Assembly (NCBI RefSeq): GCF_029227915.1
Contig: NC_079879.1
Span: forward strand, 34,540,501 to 34,604,500
DNA length: 64,000 nucleotides
Origin: Hydractinia symbiolongicarpus
Lineage: Eukaryota > Cnidaria > Hydrozoa > Anthoathecata > Hydractiniidae
Direction of reading: 5' to 3'
Part shown: positions 42,341 through 53,756 of the stretch, piece by piece
Layout: every line of letters starts with the position of its first letter
Numbering within the stretch: the first letter of the stretch is position 1
Notes under the pieces: model-generated
What the model saw: the letters and a program-made list of their open reading frames with translations, nothing else
Database searches by the model: none
What the model was told of the DNA's origin: nothing
Translations under genes and position numbers: made by a program

Positions 42341-43011
42341 GCCCATATCTGCCACTATTGTTGAGCAGCAGAAATAAATCAATACTGCGCAGTAAAAGCA
42401 ATTCTACTGCGCAGTAGTCATAGTTATGCTGCGCAGTAGTCCCAGATTTACTGTGCAGTAGAATTCGGTCCACTCCGCAGTAGGACATTGACTACTGCGC
42501 AGTAGAACTTGAACTATTGCGCAGTATAATATGAGGCTTTGAATTATATTTTTAGACAATTTTTCTGGCATTCTATAATGGTTGACAAGATTTTTGAAAC
42601 GCAAGTATATATCAAGAAGAATATAAGAATATTTAAAATCGAAAGTTTGAAACTCGATGTAGCGTTCTCAAGCTCAATTCCTTTTTATAATGTTAAAAAT
42701 CAATTTTAAGATATCGTCATAAAGGAAGCCATGATAAAAATAACAGCACGAAAAAAAATATATCTACTGCGCAGTAGACATATTTCTACTGCGAAGTAAA
42801 AATGCCACTACTGCGCAGTTGACTTACTATTGTTCTTTCATTATTGCTGGGCAGTAGGCTGAGTTTTACTGTGCAGTAGAACGTTGACTACTGCACAGTG
42901 AAAACTCGTCTACTGCGCAGTAGCCACAGTTTTACTGCAAAGTAGAATTGTAATTATTGTGCAGTAGAAATCTATTTCTACTGCGCAACATTAAATGGCA
43001 GATATTGGCTT
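42341..43011. mobile_element. Inverted-repeat element with about 17 phased subterminal palindromes
   Basis: The ends are inverted: GGCCCATATCTGCCA on the left and TGGCAGATATTGGCT on the right. Inside, variants of the palindrome CTACTGCGCAGTAG form two clusters: seven units at 42383-42526 and ten at 42764-42990. Starts in the left cluster are 21-23 bases apart, and most in the right are too. The central 230 bases lack the motif and any gene. This resembles a non-autonomous DNA transposon with transposase-binding subterminal repeats. Confidence 0.7.
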
Positions 43012-46000
43012 TCGTATCGGTCGAAAAGAAGCCATTCTGACGAGGAAAAGACAATTTTAATCGATTTTTACAAAACAAATTCGACGTTTTGAGATAGTAA
43101 TGAAGTATACTACAAAAATAAAATCACAAAAGAGGCCATAAATCAAGATGTGGTGAATGCATAACAGCTCTGAATCATTACGCAGCAAATGAGAGGTGAC
43201 GTCACGAGAAGCATTAAAATGCGCATGTTATGGGAGATGGGAGATAGCACGCACGAGAATGTCTCTCGTGTCCACTTAGCTTAATAACATCTCCGTTTGA
43301 GAACGCATTTTAAACTTTAAAAGTGGAGAAAAACATACTTTTTGATTTGCGCCACATGAAGCGGAATCTTTAATATCGCCTGATGACATAATAGAGACAT
43401 CGCAGAGCCTGGATGCCACGAAGTTGATGATGGTATCCAGGCCACTTTAAGCTATCTGACTTGTTTTCAGTTTGTTTTTTAAAGAAGGTTCTGGGAAACT
43501 AAGGTATTATAATTTCTAGCAATAAGATACCTATTAAATGTGTCCTTGTTAGAAATTATAAACGTCTAAAAACATTATTTTATTCGTTTAATTCAAAAAT
43601 CACTTTTTTCGCACGTTTAAATTACGTTCTCTTTAAACGTTTAAGTAGCGTATTAATTAAAGGGGCGATATATTTTTTTCGCTCAGGCGGAAATTTGGGC
43701 AAAGCGAAAAAAATGCGTAAAGAGACAGCTCGGGGTTTAGGGGGCGCAGTAAGCTCCCCCCCTCCTCCCCCTGATGGGTTCTGAAACACTATCGCCTATT
43801 TACCTATTTCAGTACTCTAAAATGCAACACCAAGGACCTTTAGAGAACTATTTTTTCGGTTTACTTAACGAAAACATCAGTGCAAAGTAAATAGAAAAAA
43901 TAAAGTTAATAGCTTATTTACGAAGGCTATAACAAAAATTGTAACGTTTTTTTAAAAAAATGAGAAAGCTTGAATTAATAAGCAAGCAATTCTTCTTTCT
44001 TCTCTGTAGCTTGCCCATCAAGTAATATAAGTAGCCATGGACAAATTGAATTTAACATGAAATGGGTCAAATTGATCAAAATGCCAAAACCAACCAATGA
44101 ATAAATGAATGAAGAAACATCAAAACTTATACTGATACGCTAAATATCATTACACCAGGTCAACATGAATACAAACAAAGATTACAAAAAATGATGTACA
44201 AGCAGTTAATTAATAATTTCCTACATGTTTGTAGTTATGCATTGTGTTAGTGCAGTTTGAAGACCTGCAAATAGCGTTTTTCAAACAAAGTTTTTAAAAT
44301 GTTTAATTCGAGTTCGTGTAAATAACGTTACAAAAATACCGTTTTAAAAACGTCCCACTAATAACGGTAAAAATACGTTATTTAAACAGTATTTACAAAA
44401 CGTTATTCTAACACCGTTTTAAAAAACATCCAATTTATGTTTGGGCAAAAAACGTTGCAATAAAAGAAGCGTCATAAAAACGTTTTTAATGCTCAAACCA
44501 AAAACGTTGTACAATAACCATTTAATAAAGTGATTTTTTGGTTTCGAACGTTGCGACTAAAAAAAACAACTAAAATCAAACGTTCTAATAACGTCATGTG
44601 TCCGTTGGAAACAAAAACAAAAATCAATCGCCTTCATATGTCTCTGGCTTTTAAACCACACATACTGGGTGTGATGTCCTTGGGGAAGTTGCTGATAACT
44701 CCAGGTATGAAAGGAAACTAAGCAACTATCGTCATTGTTCAAAAACATACAGCATATTTTCAAGGGTAACCAATGATTAAACGTGTTTTTCCAAACATAT
44801 GATACGATGGTTTCCCTCTGTAAGATACGCACGCAAATTCTTTACTATTATGTGCAGAATCTGTAATTTTAATGTTTGATTTTTTCAGTAGTATTGTTTA
44901 TACACTTCTTTTTATAAGAAGTAAAAGATTTGGCTAAGTGTTTTTAACTTTTTAACTTGTTGAGCCCAGAATTTTACAGTTTATAACAAATTTTTGAAAG
45001 CTATATCTGTTAATCGTTTCTGTAAAGAAACTCTACGTTAAAAGATATTTCCTAGGTTGTTTTTAAGAGAAAAGAAGAAAATTTTGTTTTTTTTGTTTAA
45101 CAATTTATAGCCTTATCGTTTTTTCCGTAAAATTGTTGTACAGAGAAAATAAGTGTGTGCACCTTAAGTTAGCTATGATTTAAAGTTACAATAATAACGG
45201 AGAATGAAATTTTAAAATTGTAGCATATTTAATGATTTTTCCCCCATATTACTCGCCTTTAAGGTCTACTTCAAAGTTCAGTACTTTTTCACATTATTGG
45301 AAATATTTAAGCGGCAGGGGTTTTTAAGCACCAAGTGTTAAAAATAACTTGACTTAGACAGAGAGCTAAATTCTTTTAAAATCACTTTAAAGATTTAACG
45401 CGATGAGAATCCCTTGCTTAAAAATAAAAATAAGTTAAAAAACAAAATTACTTGTTAAAAAATAAAAGTTAGAAAATTATTAAAAGTTGCAAAAAATACT
45501 AGACGAATAAGATCTGTAAATGAAACAATTTCTCCTCGCAGAGAACCCGGAAGTTAAAAAAATCTTCGATATTGCGAGTTAAGGCGAATACAGATCTGTA
45601 TGAAGATTTGTGTGATTTCTACAAAGATTTCTACAAAGTTTCTTTCCTAATGGTGGACAAAGAAATTCTTTCTACAAGACTATATAATAACTATTAGCTC
45701 GTGGAGAACGTGGATCGCGCCTGTTGTACATATTCCTCACATTAATATTTCGCGCATCCTTGCCGCCAGCCTCGTTCCCAGTTTTTTTGTCTCTCATAGG
45801 TGCTGCGCTTATTGATAGGTCTGACGAAAAATGCGTCCGATATGCAAAAAGCCTGTTTACATGAAGTGTCGTAATTTAATTAGACAGGGGTTATTACTAT
45901 AATTGTAAGTGCAATGGGTGCAGATTCCGCCCCAACTCCCCTCCCCCCCCTCCATAACTTTTGACAGGTTTTTCAAATTAAATCAAATTTGGCCCACTTA

Positions 46001-46105
46001 TTGTACGACATAAAGGAAAGAAAATGCCAGCAATAAATTTTGCTTTTGTCAGCACAATTTTGTGACGCCATCGGAAGCTTCAAATTGGTCTCATATACCG
46101 CTATC
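43012..46105. other. No gene recognised; AACGTT-rich patch
   Basis: At 44310-44610 the words AAAACGTT, ACCGTTTTAA and AACGTTAT recur about a dozen times in both orientations, probably another non-autonomous element. Elsewhere the sequence is AT-rich without coding signal. Confidence 0.45.
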
Positions 46106-46290
46106 GTTCATGTCTACGACTCACCTTAGCCCGTCTAAAGCATGTTTTTGCTTGTGATAGAATGGTTGTTGAAAGTGAAGATAGATGGAGAGAGGAATTT
46201 CACAAAAATATAGCTGTATCTGAAGAAGTTATTAAGAAATATTAAAAACAAAACAAAAGATTTTGGAATGGATAGCGAAACTTTTTTTAA
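46106..46290 (+). pseudogene. Decayed universal-stress-protein-like fragment
   Basis: The translation VHVYDSP, then WREEFHKNIAVSEEVIKKY and, after a stop and frameshift, KDFGMDSETFF lines up with the middle of the intact gene at 39834 (KFKEEMKASLQKSKKLIEKY and KDSGIKSETLL). About 55 codons remain. It is likely an old paralogue, and similarity is modest. Confidence 0.5.
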
Positions 46291-47266
46291 CAAATAGCAA
46301 CTATAGATCTGGGCTTGCTATATGTGACATACTGTTACTTTGAGACTTCTTTTTCATCATTGTGAAATTGTGAAATAAATATTACTTCTTGTCTTATGAA
46401 AAACAATAAAAATACATATAGTGGTTTTTTAGAGGACAATAATATCAAAAGTGATCTTTTCTTGCGTCTCATGCTGCAAAATTTATCATCTGAGCGGGGG
46501 AGCGCATGTCTTATACGACCACCGATTTTGCATAAAATTGTTTACACCTCTAAAAAAACAAGGGGATCTGGGGTGATAAATTAGGTTGAAGTAGGCGAAA
46601 CACATTCCAATTTGTTAAATTGAGTTTGTCATATTTAAACGTACCGTTCCATGATTTCAAATTGGATTATCTTTTTTTAATTTAACATGACAAATTTGAA
46701 ATTTATTACTAAAAGCAACGGGTTGCAAATTTTTGATACAATTATATAAAATGATTGGTCGACACTGTTAAAAAGTTGAATAAGTGCAACATGTGAAATC
46801 TCGAATTCAACAGATTAGATTTGACAAGTTAAAACAAAATGATGACATTTTTTAAATTAGATTAATTTGACTTAACAAATTGGATCACATGTGTTGTCTA
46901 CTTAAAAAGTCTAAACTTATGGGGCTGTTCTTTTCCTTTTCAAGATATTCGCATTTAAAACCTGTTAAAAAGTATACATTCCAATCACTATGTAGGGGTT
47001 ACAGAAACAAAATGGAAAACATTAAAGTAATCCTCCAAATAGCGTTCGTACCCTCATTAAGTTTACTCATTGAATTTTGGCATATGAAAAATTTTAAATA
47101 GGTTTAAAACCTTACTGTGAAATCCACAAAAAAACACAGTTACAGAGCAGTCAACTAGTGCCATTTAGAACTTTTGTTAGTATTTTCTATTTTGTTTCTG
47201 TAACTATGATATATTGACAAAGTTTGTATTCCATAGTCTTTTACAGGTACAAAATTATGATATCAA
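46291..47266. other. No gene recognised
   Basis: AT-rich. Open frames at 46396-47101 have no recognised domain. Confidence 0.45.
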
Positions 47267-50081
47267 CTAGTCGATAAAGCCCGTGGAGAAATCCACTTAG
47301 GCAGAAGGACAATGGAAAAATAGGTTGTTTTAGATTTTTTGCTGACGTCAACAGTGCAGGTACAAAAAAAAATGGCCAAGTTTAGTTTATTCGTTCCCTA
47401 TAACGTGTAAAGGTTAAAACGCTGATCCCAATAATGTATAGGATCATATGTATTCGACAAAAGCCTAAGGAGATATAAGGTGTTAAAAATTTTGTTGACG
47501 TCAGCAATGGCCTGTCAAACCCAAAAATTTATTTTCAAGAAATTTGTGTACCTATTGCCTTCATCGTATAGATCTTGAAACGCTGATCAAGAAAATGTAT
47601 AGGATCGTGTACTTGAGACAAACGGATGCAGAGATATTAGGGTATAAAGGTTTTTTTATGACGTCATTTACCCGTCTATTCCGAAACGGATTTGGTGACC
47701 CAGGTTTGGAAAACTTACCCAACTTGGTCCCAGGTAGTCCCTAGTTACCCACGCAGGAGATGACGTCAGTTATTTCCACCCGTTTCCAAGTTATTAAGCC
47801 TTAATTTTAAAAGTGCAATGCATTGGCTTCACTAATCTTAATATACTTTCTTTTGACGTCAATATTGCTTTAACGTCAAAGTTTGCTAATTTACAGAACA
47901 AATTTATAGGCGATGTTTTATAGACTTTATCAAAGAAATTTTATCCACTTCGCAAAAGTCACAGACAGAAGCTCCGTATTATTATATAGACTAGTCGATA
48001 AAGCCCGTGGAAAAATCTACTAAGGCGCAGAAGAACAATGGAAATATAGGTTGCTTTAGATTTTTTGCTGACGTCAGCAGTGCATATACAAAAAGGAAAT
48101 TGGTGAAATTTAGTCATTTGTTGTCTGTAATGTGTAGAGGTTGAAACGCTGATCAAAATAATGTATAGTATCGTATGGTTTTGACAAAGGCGTAAGGAGA
48201 TATAAGGGTTTAAAAATTTTGCTGACGTCAGCAATGAACCGTCAAAACCCAAAATTTTTTTTAAGAAATTCGTATACCTGTTGCCTTCATCGTATAGATC
48301 TTGAAGCACTGATTAAGAAAATGTATAGGATCATGTACTTTTGGTAAACGGTTGCAGAGATATTAGGGTTTGAAGATTTTTGATGACGTAATTAACCCGT
48401 CCATTCCGAAACGGATTCGGGGACCCAGGTTTGGGAAAATTACCCAAATTGGTCCTAGCTGGTCCCTAGTTACCCACGCGGTGAAAAATCATTGACGTCA
48501 CCACCTCGTTTCCAAGTTATTTGCCCTCAAAGTTTTAGATGCACTGTAATGGCTTCATTATTTTAATATAGGATATTGACGTTAAAGTAGTGTTATTTTC
48601 GTCGCGTCGTAACGTCAGAAAATTTGACATATTAGACATGCATTTTTCGGCAACATCAAAGGAAAATGACGATATCAACTTTGCCTGTCACAGACAGACG
48701 GACACACTTAGCGTATTATTATAAGAGACTAGTCGATAAGGCCCGTGGAAAAATCCACTTAGGCAGAAGGACAATGGAAAAGTAGGTTGTTTTAGATTTT
48801 TTGCTGAAGTCAGCAGTGCAATTACAAAAATATTTGGCGAAATTTAGTTTATTCGTTGCCTGTACTATGCAGATGTTAAAACGCTGACCAAGAAAATGTA
48901 TATGATCATATCTTATTGATAAGCAGTTAATGAGACATAATGGTTTTAACATTTTGCTGATGTCAGCAATGGCCAGTCAATATGTTTTCGACAAAAACCT
49001 AAGGATATATAAGGCTTTAAAAATTTTGCTGACGTCGAATTTTTTTTTTTTAGAAATTTGTATACCTGTTGCCTTTATCGTACAGATTTTGAAACGCTGA
49101 TCAAGAAAATGTATAGGATCATGTACTTTTTACAAACGGTTGCGGATGATGATGGCGTCATAAACCCGTCCATTCCGAAACGGATTGGGGTACCAGGTTT
49201 TAAAATATTACCCAAATTGGTCCTAGGTGCTTCCTAGTTACATACGCGGTAAAAAATCATTGACGTCACCACCTCGTTTCCAAGTTATTTGGCCTCAAAA
49301 TTTTAAGTGCACTGTAATGGCTTCATTAACTTAATATAGGATATTGACGTTAAAGTAGTGTTATTGGACGTCACGCCGTAACGTCGTAAAATTTAACATT
49401 TGAGACATACTTTTCTCGGCGACTTCAAAATGACGATATCCACTATGACCATCACATACACTCCGTATTATTATATAAGATAGTCAATAAGGCCCGTGGA
49501 AAATTCCACTTTGGCAGGATAACAGAGAAAAACAACCGTCATTTAAATTTTGCTGACGTCAGCACTGACCCGTTTATACCCCCCACAATTATTTTTTTAG
49601 AAATTTGTATACATGTTGCCTTCATCGTACAGATCTAGAAACGCTGATCAAGAAAATGTATAGGATCATGTACTTTTGACAAACGGTTTTGCAGAGATAT
49701 TAGGGTTAGAAGGTTGTTTGATGACGTCATCAACCCGTGCATTCCGAAACGGATTCTGGAACATAGGTTTAGGAAAATCACCGAAATTGGTCCTAGGTGG
49801 TCCCTAGTTACCCACGCGGTGAAAAATCATTGGCGTCACCACCTCGTTACCAAGTTATTTGCCTTCAAAATTTTAGTTCTACTGTAATGGCTTCATTAAT
49901 TTAATATAGGATATTGACGTAAAGTAGTGTTATTGACGTTGCGCCGTAACGTCAGAAAATTTAACTTATTAGACATGCATTTTTCGGTTACTTCAAAGAA
50001 AATTTCGGTAGGATCAAAGGAAAATGAACACATCCACTTTGCCTGTCACAGAGACACGGAACTGGCGTATTATTATATAGA
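47267..50081 (-). mobile_element. Head-to-tail array of four non-autonomous Helitrons
   Basis: Read on the minus strand, each unit begins TCTATATAATAATACG or a close variant and ends in a short hairpin (GTGGATTTTTCCAC), 12 bases, then CTAG. Units lie at about 50081-49482, 49481-48729, 48728-47991 and 47990-47267, with CTAG joined directly to TC at the clearest internal junction (47991); the terminal CTAG of the unit ending near 49482 has drifted. The outer flanks are A before the first TC (50082) and T after the last CTAG (47266), the Helitron target. Units are about 600-750 bp, non-coding, and include repeated TGACGTCA words. They are inferred products of rolling-circle transposition. Confidence 0.85.
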
Positions 50082-52007
50082 TTTATAGAGAACAATGGAA
50101 TGTCAAAATCTTCAAAAGTGATCAAAAATTGAATGGTTTACTCAACAACTTGTTCAGCACTACAACAAAAGTTTAACATCATTAATAACCTCAGATGCAC
50201 TTTAGGCGTAGAATGTTCGACAGGCAACATATCATAAGTAGCACTTCAAAAAAGGTTGAAGCAATGGCTAAGGAACAGACTGAATAGGTACAGAGAAACT
50301 TTGGGGCAAAACAGGAACTATTTTAAAACAGAAATAGTTTCCCAGGCACGTTTTGTTATAACAAACAAGTTTGATTTTGATTGACACTCTTAGCCGTAAC
50401 TGGGCAAGCAAGCATGTGGATTTAATCTTTATAAGTAAAATGTAAACAAGTAACGACTTAGTAACAGTTGAGCCTCGTGACGTATGTATTACTGTCTTTA
50501 AGATATGAGAGAAAGACGGCGACATATCAAAAAGGCAAAAAATTCTGGCGACGAGGGTGGATTATCGTTTTCTTCCAGGGTACTTCAAATTCACCCTAAA
50601 CAAAAGGGCTTCTTCTGTTATGCTGAAAATTATTTTGTTTATAGTTTTTCAATTTGGAACTTACAATCTTACTTAAACCCCTCAATTTTGACGATTATTA
50701 TTATTATTATAACGAAGAAGTCTTCGCAGAGAATGTTGGCATGCTTTTGAAGCAAAATTTGTATTAGATAGAATTTGTTTAAAAACATATCTACTTTTCT
50801 TTCATACACTGCTACATAAATTATGCAAACATTGCTTGGTGCAGCAGCGTTACAAAATTGACGAATTTGAAAAATAAACAAAAACATGCAATCAGACTTA
50901 TTTTAAACTCACTCAAAGTTATGTGATCAAAACGAATAATTTTTTTTCTATCATATTTATGTTTTTTATTCAATAAGATAACGTCTTTAGGTATGGCCTA
51001 AGGGATTTATTAGTCAGGCATTAAATTTGTTCGATATTCAGTTGTTTGTACTGGAGGCTACCCTTTAATTGTTAACCTGTCATATGTTAAAAACAACGTT
51101 TTAGTCCACGGCATGTTACTGCAAAAAATAACGACCAGAGAGAAACCGAGAATGACTTCTTGTATTCAGCGTCGGGTAAACACACACAGCATCAACCTTT
51201 TTTATTCAATGTTGTGTTTATGTAAAATGCATGTCGCACGATAGCCCTAACGAGAACTGTCAAAATAAAGTCGAAAACTATCAAAATAAAAACGAGAACT
51301 ATTAAAATAGAAACGAGAACTGTTAAAATAATGACGAGAAGTGTCTAATTAAAAACAAGAATTGTTAAAGTAAAAACGAGAATTGTAACACCTCAGGGCG
51401 AAGTAATGTCGCTTGATGTTACGTAGCAAATACAGCATACGACAAAGAAGCTAGGAGCGGAATGCTCTAAAATAAATAGGATTTGTAACTAAGAAGAGTG
51501 TTACGTTTCAATGGCGACACTTTGTAAACAATGAAGACAATTGTTAAAATAAAAGCATTCATAATCATCTGTTTGTTATATGATGATGTCGTGCTCATAA
51601 ATATTGTGCGTTGATGTTACATGAAATTCGATTAACAATGAGCTTATAGACAGCTGAACATCACTCACACTACTCTCCATTTTCAAATGTGACATTTTCC
51701 ATTAGTTTACATTGAATAATGGAAATGGCTTCTTATATGATTTTTACTTTAATCAAACAACTGTATTTTTTTATTTTATTGATTTTAATTAAAGGATTAA
51801 TAGTAATAATAATAATAGCGCAGCGGGCAAGTATATATTCTTTACAACACAACAAATAAAAAAAATTATTAGGATCCTTAAGTGTCAAATAATGGCGATG
51901 GTTGCGAAGAAGTGTTCTTAGCTGAGGTAGTAATGTTTTGTTGTTTAACTAGATAAAAATAAATGAATCGTCATTATTAAGAATCAGGAGAAAAGTTTGG
52001 TAGAAGT
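50082..52007. other. No gene recognised
   Basis: AT-rich intergenic sequence upstream of the DUF885 gene. A minisatellite at 51245-51390 is listed separately. I could not pick out a promoter element with confidence. Confidence 0.45.
51245..51390 (+). repeat. Minisatellite, about 24-bp unit
   Basis: Six imperfect units of the form AAAACGAGAACTGTTAAAAT plus a few bases. A further related word lies at about 51533. Confidence 0.8.
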
Positions 52008-53756
52008 ATGGAAAAGTTTGAAGGCTTATTACAAGTTCAACAAATATGTGAGAAATTTTGGTCATGGAGAATGGCAAACTTTCCAGAGTTTGCCACTTTA
52101 GTCGGTGAGCATAAATTTGACCATATGCTACATGATTTCAGCTTGGACGCGTTTCAAAAACGAACGCAAGACGCCACATCATTTCTTGCTGAAGTAAACG
52201 ATTTATTGAAATCATTGGAAGAGTCTGGAATTCAGGCGGCCTGCTATGATGACTTAGATATGCTTTCGTCTCATTTAAAAACATTTGTTGACGGAATGAA
52301 ACATAGAGCTTACTTATGTCCAGTAAACAGATTAGAAGGCCCACAATGCAATTTCTTTCGATTGCTGCAACACATGAAAACAGACACACCTGATGACTTT
52401 GAGAAAATTTTATGCCGACTGTCTTTATTGCCAAAACAGATTGACCAGATGATTGAACTGATGAAGGAAGGCATTCGAACAAAAACAACATTACACGAAT
52501 GTTCCATTTTACCAGTTCCAACTCACCTTAGAAACATAGCAAATGAAAATTTTTGGAAATCTCCAATCTCAAATTTTTTTAAATACAAGCCGGTGTTAGT
52601 TAACGACTCAGAATGGAAAGTCATAGCAAAAAAAGCCGAGCAAATTACAAACGATCAGATTAATTCTGCTTTTATCAAATTGGCAGACTTTATAAACGAC
52701 AATTATTTAAAACACACACGTAACCACATTGGCTTGGACTGTCTTTTTAGAGGAAAGGAAATGTATAAATCTTGCTTGCAATACCATACATCAACAACGA
52801 TGAGTGCACGTGAAATTCATACCGTAGGATTGAAAGAAGTAAAGCGTATTTGTCAGCGGATAAATGAAGTAATGCAGAAAATGAATTTTGGTGGAAGTTA
52901 CAATGACTTCTGCATTTGCATGGACAGAGAATCACCATACTTTAGTGCTCACGAGATTTTAAAAGATTACTCTTTAATATACCAAAAAATTGTGAAGGAA
53001 TTACCAAAGATTTTTGCTGTTTTACCAAAAGAAGATTGCCTTATCAAGCCGGTACCAAAGGAAGAAGAAGCAACAGCAATCACCGCCTTTTACAAAGATG
53101 GTAACGAGAACAGAGCAGGTGTTTTTTACATCAACACTCATAAGCCGAGAAATCGTGGTAGGTACAAAACAACAGCGTTAGTTTTACACGAGGCCATCCC
53201 TGGACACCATTTGCAAAGCGATGTGTTTCTGCGAAAAAAAGATACTCCCAAATTTCGACGATTTCTGGAGGGAGGCAATTATCAAATGATACCAGGTAGA
53301 TTTCCGTTGTATACTGCCTTCATGGAAGGGTGGGGGCTATATTCAGAATTTTTAGGCGAAGAGTTACATTTATATGACAGTTTGTCAGATTTATATGGCA
53401 GGTTGAAGAGCGAAATGTTAAGAGCGTGTCGATTGGTTGTTGATACCGGTATACACACGTTTGGTTGGTCGAGAAACCAAGCCATCGAATATTTAATGTG
53501 TAATGTAGGACTGTCTCACGCTAGTGCTTCGGGAGAGGTAGATCGATACATTACGTGGCCTGGGCAAGCATGCGCTTATAAAATTGGAGAGCAGAAGTTT
53601 TTACAATTGAGGCAGCAGGCACAAGATTTATTGAGAGAAAGGTTTGATATTAAAGAGTTTCATGGAGTTTTATTAAATAATGGTGCAGTTTCCATGGACT
53701 TTCTTCAGAAACAAGTTGAAAGCTATATTTTTACAAAAATGTCTTTACATTGTTAA
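52008..53756 (+). CDS. DUF885-family protein (metallopeptidase-like), single exon
   Basis: 582 residues from ATG at 52008, unbroken. The C-terminal half has the DUF885 signatures: LHEAIPGHHLQ (H394, E395, H400-H401), a zinc-site-like HExxxGH, followed by YTAFMEGWGLYSE (E440), LKSEMLRACRLVVDTGIH and DRYITWPGQACAYKIG, then a C-terminal FHGVLLNNGAVSMDFL. The first 200 residues are helical. There is no signal peptide, so a cytosolic product is likely. The family is mostly bacterial, with members in several invertebrates, and a peptidase activity is inferred from the HE motif. The absence of introns in a 1.7-kb animal gene suggests either retroposition or an acquired bacterial gene. Confidence 0.92.
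   Translation: MEKFEGLLQVQQICEKFWSWRMANFPEFATLVGEHKFDHMLHDFSLDAFQKRTQDATSFLAEVNDLLKSLEESGIQAACYDDLDMLSSHLKTFVDGMKHRAYLCPVNRLEGPQCNFFRLLQHMKTDTPDDFEKILCRLSLLPKQIDQMIELMKEGIRTKTTLHECSILPVPTHLRNIANENFWKSPISNFFKYKPVLVNDSEWKVIAKKAEQITNDQINSAFIKLADFINDNYLKHTRNHIGLDCLFRGKEMYKSCLQYHTSTTMSAREIHTVGLKEVKRICQRINEVMQKMNFGGSYNDFCICMDRESPYFSAHEILKDYSLIYQKIVKELPKIFAVLPKEDCLIKPVPKEEEATAITAFYKDGNENRAGVFYINTHKPRNRGRYKTTALVLHEAIPGHHLQSDVFLRKKDTPKFRRFLEGGNYQMIPGRFPLYTAFMEGWGLYSEFLGEELHLYDSLSDLYGRLKSEMLRACRLVVDTGIHTFGWSRNQAIEYLMCNVGLSHASASGEVDRYITWPGQACAYKIGEQKFLQLRQQAQDLLRERFDIKEFHGVLLNNGAVSMDFLQKQVESYIFTKMSLHC

Noticed and set aside
52138-53485. Antisense frames over the DUF885 gene
   Set aside because: Shadows of a well-supported plus-strand gene.
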